Positions 56,097-64,000 of a DNA stretch of 64,000 nt are shown here, piece by piece (within the stretch, counting starts at the first letter, position 1; each line of letters begins with the position of its first letter). The stretch is from the NCBI GenBank assembly GCA_037693485.1, contig CM075346.1, positions 108,482,501 through 108,546,500 of the forward strand, in the 5' to 3' direction. The stretch is from Kitagawia praeruptora (lineage: Eukaryota > Streptophyta > Magnoliopsida > Apiales > Apiaceae). The position numbers were made by a program, and so were the translations under genes. The notes beneath the pieces were generated by a model. It saw nothing but the letters and a program-made list of their open reading frames with translations, had not been told where the DNA came from and did no database searches.

Positions 56097-59000
56097 TCAT
56101 GTGTATTGGGTTCCCACTGATGTTGAACTTTGATGGGTTGACAGCCCCATCCCCAACCTTGACTTAAGGACTACTGCAGGTTCCAGTCCTTTAGTTAAAG
56201 GATCAGCTATATTATTCTGAGTTCCTATGAACTCTACAGCAATAATCCAATCAGACACTAAACCCCTAATAGACTTAAGTTTAACTTGGATGTGTCTCTT
56301 GGTTTTAGCATTATACTTTCTACTGCTAATCTTGTCGATAGTTGTTTTACTATCACAATGAATAGCAATCGCAGGAAGCGGTCTGCTTACTACAGGTATT
56401 GCGGACATAAGTCCGTGTAGCCATTCAGCCTCCGTCCCCGTGGCATCAAGCGCACATAACTCAGCCTCAAAAGTTGACCGAGTTACTATAGTCTGTTTGG
56501 TCGATTTCCAGGATATTGCTCCACCTGCTAAAGTGAACACGTATCCAGTCACCCCATTGGAACCAGACTTCTTAGCTATCCAACTTGCATCACTATACCC
56601 CTCAAGTACACCAGGAAATCTCCTATAGTGTAAACTTAGGTACATTGTGCCTTTCAGATATTTAAGTACTCTATCAAGAGCATCCCAATGAGTTCTGTTT
56701 GGACAGCTTGTATATCTAGCCAACTTAGACACATAGTATGAAATATCTGGTCTAGTACAGTTAGCAAGATACTGCAAACTCCCTATAATCTGAGAATATC
56801 TTAACTGAGACACAGGTACTCCTGAAGTATTCTTAACAAGGGCAACTTTAGGATCATAGGGTGTACTAGCAATTCTACACTGTGAATAACCATATTTCCC
56901 AAGTATAGATTTCTCTATATAATGAGACTGCGATAAAGTTATTCCCTCAGCTGACTGCGTCAGCTTGAGTCCAAGAATCACACTCGCCTCACCCATATCC
57001 TTCATTTCAAAATGCCTTTTCAAGAAAGCTTTTATCTCGTTAATAATCTCAATATTGGTTCCAAACAGTAATATGTCATCAACATATAGGCACATGATGA
57101 CACAGTCACTACCTTTAACTTTGGCGTAGACACACTTGTCACTATCATTAATATCATAACTGAACGGCACTATAGTTTCATCAAACTTTTTATGCTAATC
57201 CCTAGGAGCTTGTTTCAAGCCATAGATGGATTTGATCAACTTACATATTTTCCTTTCGTTACCAGAAATAACAAATCCTTCAGGCTGATCCATATAAATC
57301 TCTTCTTCAAGTTCACCATGAAGAAAAGCTATCTTTACATCCATTTGATGGATGATAAGACCATGTACGGAAGCCAATGCTACAAGCATTCGGATTGTTG
57401 TCATTCTAGCTACCGGAGAGTATGTGTCAAAGTAATCAATGCCCTCTTTTTTCTTAAAACCCTTAGCTACCAGTCTAGCTTTGTACTTATCTATTGAGCC
57501 GTCAGGGTTCAACTTCATTTTAAAGATCCATCTGCACCCGATAGTAGAACACCCAGGAGGGAGATCAACTATCTCCCATGTTCCATTAGAAATAATAGAG
57601 TCAATTTCACTCTTTACAGCGCCCTTCCAGTGCCTAGACTCTGAAGAATCCATAGCTTGTCGAAAAGTTAAAGGTTCATCCTCGACATTGTAAGTGATAT
57701 AATCACTTCCAAAATCCTTGACTACCTTGGCACGCTTACTCCTTCGTGGTTCCTCTACCTTCTTAGGAGTAGAGCTACTACTAGGTTCCACCCCCACATT
57801 TGTCATCTTTTTCACATGATCAGGAATAGAACTTGATGTGTGAGTAGGATCTTCAGTAGAAGTATCTTGAGGCATACCAGTCTTCATAGGGTAAACATCC
57901 TCAAAGAATGTAGCATCACGAAACTCAACTATCGTGTTTGCCACTATACCATCTATGTCAGATTTTAACACTAAAAATCTCATAGCTGTAGTGGTTTCAA
58001 GATAGCCTAGAAAGATACAATCAACAGTCTTCGGACCTAGTTTCTTTCTCTTGTGTTCAGGGACAAGTACCTTAGCAAGGCACCCCCACACACGAAGATA
58101 CTTAAGACTAGTCTTCTTGCTCTTCCATAACTCATAGGGTGTCTTATCCATGTGTTTCAGAGGAACTCTATTCAGAATATGGCAAGCCGTATTCAGAGCT
58201 TCTCCCCACATGTATTTAGGCAACCCAGAATTAATAAGCATACTATTAATCATATCTTTAAATGTTCTGTTCTTTCGCTCAGCAACCCCATTAGACTCAG
58301 GTGTGTATGGTGGGGTAACTTCATGAACTATTCCATTGCTTGCACAAAATTCATTAAAAGCGTTACTCGTATACTCACCACCTCTATCAGATCTCAACCG
58401 TTTAAGTACCTTACTAGTTTGTTTTTCTACTTCAGTTTTATATATAATGAATTTACTAAGTGCTTCATCCTTATGTCTAAGTAAATAAACATAACAGTAT
58501 CTACTACTATCATCTATAAAGGTAATGAAGTATCTAAACTGGTCCTTAGTCAACACACCACCAAATTCACAAATATCAGTGTGTACTAAATCTAACAAGT
58601 CTGAATCCCTAACAATATTATGAAAAGGTTTCCTTATTTGTTTAGCAGACACACATACTTGACATTTAGAATTCTTTTCTATAGTGTGTTTTGGAATCAA
58701 CTCTAAGTTCATCATATTTTTAAGAGCACTAAAATTTAAGTGACCAAGTCTAGCATGCCATAAAGTTGAAGATTCAACACAGTTAACAGAAGGAGTAATT
58801 GTATTCAAAGCACCCAAAACGGGCTCAACATTTATTACAAATAAACCATTTGACAAGTAACCCTTGCCAAAGAAAGTACCAGTACGAATAAGAACTACTT
58901 TATTACATTTGAGAGAGACTTCAAAACCATTAGCTACTAAACAGCTTCCACTTATTATATTTCTACGCATGTTGGGAACATGATGCACTCTCGTCAGGGA

Positions 59001-60203
59001 TAGAATACGACCCGAAGGAAACTTCAAGTCAACGTTTCCTATTCCATGTACTTGAGCGGCACTTGCGTTCCCCATCGTCACTGTCAAGCTATGACTCTGT
59101 TGATAAGATACAAATAAACTAATGTCAGCACAAATATGTACATTAGCTCCAGTATCAATCAACCATTCATTTGACAGATAAGTGGAAAATAGTACAGGGT
59201 TGTAGGTAACATACCGGTCAACGTTGGTTTCAGAAGCTAAAGCCTCACCAACAACCATGTTCGCTACAGGCCCACTTGAGGTTCCAAGCACAACATTCGC
59301 TTGAACTACCACCTCGGCTTTCTTTGCTTTCTTTGTAGGGCAGTCCTTACTCCAGTGCCCAACCTGCCCACAAGACCAACATGGTTTGTTTGGCTTTGGT
59401 TTCTTGGCCTTATCCTTGTCATTCTTAGGTTTATTATTATTACCCTTCTTAGAGACAGCCTTCCTTTTCTGTCCTACAGTTGCTACATTTACCTTCGAAC
59501 TTCCATGCTCAGTTGGCATCACATGTCCCTGTTTGGACTTGTGTTGTTCTTGCACCGAGATGTCCAGCATAAGGTTGGTCCAGGTGATCTCTCCTTTCTA
59601 TCTTTTCAGGGAGAGAGAGAACTCTTCCCAAGACTTTGGGAGCTTTTCAATCACACTCATCACCTTAAACTTTTCGGGGAGGTCCATTCCAGACTCCTTC
59701 AAAGCATGCACTATCATCTCGAACTCATGCACTTGCTCAGTCATGGACTTACTATCCACCAGCTTGAAATCAAGGAACCTAGCCACAGAATACTTTTCCA
59801 GACCTTGTGAGTCAGTATTATGTGTCTGGTCCAGCTTCTCCCATAAGAGTTTTGCGGTGTAGGCATCAGAGGAGTACACATCAAACAATGTGTTTGTGAG
59901 AGCAGCCAAAATGGCTGCCCTAGCCACCCCATCCTTCTCAGCCCACTTCGCAAAACCCTTAACTGATTCAGCCTTCTCTTGATCCACAACCGGCTTCTCA
60001 TATTCCACAACAGGCCATAGACCCTTTACAGTCAACCAAAACTTCATCCTTTTCTGCCAACGAGAAAAGCCAACGCCCCCATTGAATTTCTCTAGCAAAC
60101 CAGTTAATTCAACGGGTTGTGGAAAACTGTAAGTGGTCCAATCAATGACCCCAGCAGATGCAACTGAACTACCACTAGCAGGAATTTCACTCTCGTTAAC
60201 CAT
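56097..60203 (-). pseudogene. gag-pol: gag-pol of Copia element, two nonsense codons
   Basis: Single frame from MVNESEIPAS (60203) to 56097. gag with FSRWQKRMKFWLTVKG and a knuckle CWSCGQVGHWSKDC; protease WLIDTGANVH; integrase zinc WHARLGHLNF, catalytic residues in VHTDICEFGG, LRSDRGGEY and NGVAERKNRT; reverse transcriptase YSPVARMTTIRM, QMDVKIAFLHGELEEEIY, catalytic CLYVDDILLFG; RNase H EGYSDASWIAKKSGS and FEAELCALDA. In-frame stops occur at 59598-59600 (after gag, LSLKR) and just before 57195 (after YGLKQAPRD, inside RT). No frameshift was noticed over about 1370 codons, so this copy was active recently. Confidence 0.93.
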
Positions 60204-60241
60204 TATGCTAAATACTATATAACTAATTATCTCTTCAAGAA

Positions 60242-61677
60242 TGTTGGAAATATTGACTAAAACAGCAACATAGAGGCAGTTATATATCGTATTTATCAAG
60301 TCAAGGCCAAGCAAATAATTAAGGAAACAAAACACGAAGGTATAAAACATACAAATTAGTAACTGACAAAACAAAGGTAAGACAGAAGACATACCAGTAG
60401 CCATAGCTATAATAGTATATCAAACAAACAAGAACAACAGCTGAGTCGTCAGGATTTGCTAGAAGTCCTGACTGCTCTTGAAGAGATAATTGCCCCCACT
60501 TACACTGTGTCAGGATGCTGGCAATATTTTTCCAGGATAAAATAGCTCTGAGTTAGATGGTCACAGCAACCAGAAAACTCAACTTCGATTAACACCTCAG
60601 TCGCCAGAAAAACTCACAAGCAAAGTAGCTTCGACAGTAAGGGAAAGGGAAAAAGGAGTGTAGAGAAGAGAAGAGAATGTAGGGTGTGTTGTGTATATTG
60701 TTCAGTCACAAACAATCAGTAGCTTAGGTCTCTATTTATAGGAGAGGCCAAACGTAACTGATACCACCCTCATTAATATTGTAACCCCCATTCCATTTAA
60801 TAAAAATGAAACGGTCGATTTAATATAGTCAAAACGGCTGTAACAGCTGATTTTCAATTAAATAAATCGTAACAGTTACGTATATATATTATCCACACAT
60901 ATCAGTTTTTATTTTTAATTAATCTGAATATACATATATATAATCAAATTTTGTCCAGGACCCAATATCAGGATCTGATCCATCAGGATTTTAGTCCGTC
61001 AGGATCTGATGTACGTCCATCAGTATTTGATCATCAGGATCTGGTACTGTCAGGACTTAAGGTCCATCAGTATTTGATCAAGTCATCAAGATCTGGTAGT
61101 ACCTTCAGGATTTCATCAGGACTTGGCCCATCAGTATTAGATGTCTGACCAGTTCCTGATTTATTCCAAGTACTGATCCCAATCGATATATATATTCTAA
61201 TTAAAATATATTTAAACACAGAAATAAAATCCCTCGCCCAGGTCGCCTCGCGTATGCGAGACGCCGAGACATTCGCCCAAATCGTCCTTTGACCGAGCCG
61301 ACCCGACACGAGACGAGACGAGACGTGTCGTGACGTGGCGTGGCGAGGCGGGCGGCGGTGCGCGCGGAGCACACAGTAACACCATGCACCATCATACACC
61401 TTAGTAGTTGTACACTACCCATGTGTGTGATTCTATATAAAGCCAACAACCCCCTTTATTTATTTCAATGTGGGACAAATACACATTCTCATTTTCAAGC
61501 TCTTTCAAGCTACCCACTTCAACTCAATTTCTCTATGGATTTCACTAAGAAAATTACTTAGACCCATATATGAAAATTGAAGTCCTCATAGCAAGGAACA
61601 ATTTTCAATCGTTAAAAAACCGGAATTAACATCAAGAACATAAATTAATTATGCTCTAAAAACTCCATTTTCTAACA
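60242..61677 (-). repeat. 5' LTR of Copia element (right copy)
   Basis: 1436 bp, near-identical to 54121-55571 including the CATCAGGATCTGAT field at about 60960-61150; the GC/GT run is short (about 61352-61370). TATA-like TATATAAA and a CATTCTCATTTTC leader region lie near its middle. Confidence 0.92.
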
Positions 61678-62035
61678 CAAAGCACGGGTTACTTTTTGTA
61701 CGGGCTACTTTCAATATTTTATAATTTATTTATAGTGTAATATAATATTATATATATTAATTATAATATGTTATTGAAAAAATTCGAAACTTACATCTTT
61801 GTATATAATAATTTTTAGTATTAAATATAAATTAATATGTTGTTGGCAGGAATCGAACCTTGTACCTCTGCATATAACAACTTTTAGTATTATTATATTT
61901 AACGATCATGATCTATTTGAGTTGCTGATCTAACGGTGATAAATAAGGGATAACCAAAAGTGAGGATAACCAAAAAGGAGTTAACCAACTACAAATTATA
62001 CCCCGTTTGCTTATTATAATATAGTATAGTATAGA

Positions 62036-63460
62036 TAGCATAGATTAGTTTAATATCCGAGCAAAGCATAGCTACTTTTATTATATTTTATTAACTTTTA
62101 ATATTTTTATTTACTTTCACTCTTTCAAAAAAAAAGTTTTATTTAGTATCCCATGTTTTAATTTTATTAATTAGTAAATTATATTTTTTAGATGTAGATT
62201 ATAAAAATTGAGACCACTATTATTGAATTTTTTTTATTAGTATTATTTCTATTATAATATTTGAATGTTTGATTTTCTTTTTCATTCAAACTATATTTTT
62301 TATTCTATTTAGTATCATTTGTGAATATATATTACTCTATTATAATTTTTTAATTAGTTGCTTTTGTTTATATTCAAATACTCGCATATTATATAACTTT
62401 TTTTGTTAAATATTTTTTATTAATTATGTTATATTTTTATTTGTATTAGTAGTGTGTATTACTATTTTTTTCAATACCCACTTCTTATCATAACCGGTAA
62501 CAAACAAAGACTATGTAAACATTCAACTGTTTTAGCTAGGTAACATAAAAATTACATATTCAAAATAGATAAACATTCAACTGTTTTTTTTTTTTGAAAT
62601 AAAACGAGCTTTATATTAATCAATATCTTGAAAAATTACATTATATCCTATTATATAATAAGAATAAAAGGGACAATAAGTGAGTACCGTAGATCAAGGG
62701 TTCGATTCCCATGAACAACAAATAAAATTAAAAAATTAATATAAGGACTTTTAAAACTACTAATTAAAAAACTAATAGACATGTAATAAAAAATTTAGAG
62801 TTAATTGCATATTACACCCTCAAACTATTAACCAAAAGCAATATTGTACCTGAATTTTGAGAAAAACAATTTACACCCCATAACTTAAACCCACGTTTTC
62901 AGGAAGCACCCTTTTGTCTATTTTCCAGCCTTATCATTAAAATTGGTAGGGGTAAAATTGGAAATTCAGAAGAATGTTTAAATTTACTAATTTCAGAATT
63001 TCAAATTTTCTATTAGTAACTCGAATTTTGAAATGTATTTAGTAAAAAATATTTTTAAAAATTTACTAATATTAACTGTTTTTTTTTAAGAAACTAATAT
63101 TAACTGTTAAATAGTGATGTTGTACTTTTTCTTAAATTTTAACAATAGTTTTATTTATCTAACAGTGTACTGGAGAAGAAAAAAAATCTCTATTAACTAA
63201 AAACACTCACTGTTATAATTAACAGATTGTCTGTTGTCATAAACTTATATACATTGACATATTGTTTTGAGTTAAAATATGTTTAAATTGGTAAAAAAAA
63301 TTCAAATATTACATATAATGAGATTTGAATTGTAAATTTTTGAGTTAATAAAAATTTAAGAAAAAGTACAACATCACTATTTAACAGTTAATAAATATTA
63401 ATATTTAACAAAAAGTACAACATCACTATTTAACATCATGATATAAGTGGATAATGTGGA
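62036..63460. repeat. AT-rich intergenic DNA with a LINE tail
   Basis: A 5'-truncated LINE-like 3' end on the minus strand lies at about 62583-62640 (AAGCTCGTTTTATTTC followed by poly(A)). GGGTTCGATTCCCATGAACA at 62698-62717 is a B-box-like motif. 62810-62950 contains a TTAATTGCATATTACACCC segment common in plant non-coding repeats. Short complementary segments TAACAGTTAATA occur around 63070-63400. No gene. Confidence 0.4.
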
Positions 63461-63740
63461 TTTATTAATAAAGCTAATTATTTTAAAATATAGCCAACAA
63501 TTATAACTAATCCCATTGGAGTTTAACTCCTTACAGGTTCAATAAATGTTACATAATTATTATTTTATATTATTTTAGCTAACCATTTTAACTATATTTT
63601 TTCATATTTATTAATAAAGCTAATTATTTTAAAATATAGCCAACAATTATTACTAATCCCATTGGAGTTTAACTCCTTACAGGTTCAATAAATGTTACAT
63701 AACTATTATTTTATATTATTTTAGCTAACCATTTTAACTA
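63461..63740 (+). repeat. Tandem duplication, 146-bp unit
   Basis: TTTATTAATAAAGCTAATTA starts at 63461 and again at 63607; the units are almost identical (one or two substitutions). Each contains CCCATTGGAGTTTAACTCC with a small stem. Confidence 0.93.
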
Positions 63741-64000
63741 GGAGATGAATGGATACTGCTTGGTGACTAGAGTGATGCGGGATTTAAAATTTTATAGAAT
63801 TTTACTGTTATAGGTAGGGTTGGATTCCGAACAGTATATAAATTAAAATTTATATAATAACATTTAAAATTATACTAAAAACTATTAAATATATAATAAA
63901 ATCCATAATTCAAATCTCATCAATCATATATTAAATTTAATATTTATACAAATAAAAAAATCATTCATAAAGTTGCATCTAAGAATTATGAGTACATAAG
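63741..64000. other. Right-edge AT-rich sequence
   Basis: No feature recognised. Confidence 0.4.

Larger units (their letters stand above)
54121..61677 (-). mobile_element. Copia LTR retrotransposon, 7.56 kb, nearly intact
   Basis: LTRs at 54121-55571 (1451 bp) and 60242-61677 (1436 bp), minus-strand start TGTTAGAAAATGG and end CAATATTTCCAACA. Exact 5-bp target duplication CAAAG (54116-54120 and 61678-61682). The polypurine tract TTTGTGGGGGAA precedes the left LTR (55572-55584). The sequence after the 5' LTR (TTCTTGAAGAGATAATT) is not the usual initiator-Met site; primer unidentified. LTRs differ at few sites apart from a GC/GT repeat expansion. Coding spoiled only by two nonsense codons that I can see. 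Confidence 0.95.
54099..62035 (-). mobile_element. Short Helitron split by a Copia insertion
   Basis: The outer ends are a Helitron 3' end (CTAG at 54099-54102, then the hairpin) and 5' end TCTATACTATACTATATTAT at about 62035. The Helitron itself is only about 375 bp; the rest is the Copia element inserted in the loop of the terminal hairpin CCCGTGC-AAA-GCACGGG. It carries the internal motif GTTGGCAGGAATCGAACCTTG-like at about 61845. Confidence 0.75.

Overview
This is a nuclear window from a flowering plant, almost certainly a eudicot. The evidence is GT-AG intron-split genes with plant-type ubiquitin E1, Nudix and terpene-synthase sequences, a nuclear copy of chloroplast ycf2, AT-rich intergenic DNA, and dense layers of Copia retrotransposons, Helitrons, Stowaway and hAT elements. 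I cannot name the species; an asterid is a guess.

Layout. 1-10.9 kb is gene-free: Helitrons with hairpin + CTAG 3' ends, a complete Stowaway MITE, inverted and tandem duplications. 10.9-24.9 kb is one large Sirevirus-like Copia element with 1.3-kb LTRs, decayed gag and pol, and a long extra reading frame in the envelope-like position that is interrupted by a 372-bp TRIM. 25-28.4 kb is AT-rich repeat DNA. 28.6-35.0 kb holds an intact six-exon ubiquitin-activating enzyme E1 gene (+ strand). 36.0-41.3 kb is a decayed terpene synthase on the - strand; its second intron received two related non-coding LTR elements carrying arrays of the dyad GCC-N5-GGC. 41.3-45.3 kb is repeat debris, including a LINE-like RRM fragment and a long AT microsatellite. 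45.35-45.72 kb is a ycf2 plastid insertion. 46.2-48.0 kb is an intact eight-exon Nudix hydrolase gene (- strand) with a hAT-type MITE in its leader. 49-52 kb is repeats. 51.97-54.08 kb is a tandem duplication; one copy carries a deleted hAT transposon and the other preserves the empty site. 54.1-62.0 kb is a small Helitron whose terminal hairpin loop was hit by a nearly intact 7.56-kb Copia element. 62-64 kb is AT-rich with a LINE tail and a 146-bp tandem duplication.

Only two host genes look functional: UBA1 (first step of ubiquitin conjugation) and a Nudix hydrolase (pyrophosphate cleavage on nucleoside-diphosphate derivatives). Nothing suggests they work together. The rest is transposon biology, and the most unusual signals are regulatory: a tRNA-like Pol III promoter split across the LTR/internal junction of the TRIM, heat-shock-element-like TTCnnGAA arrays in the Sirevirus LTRs, and the dyad arrays shared by two non-autonomous LTR families.
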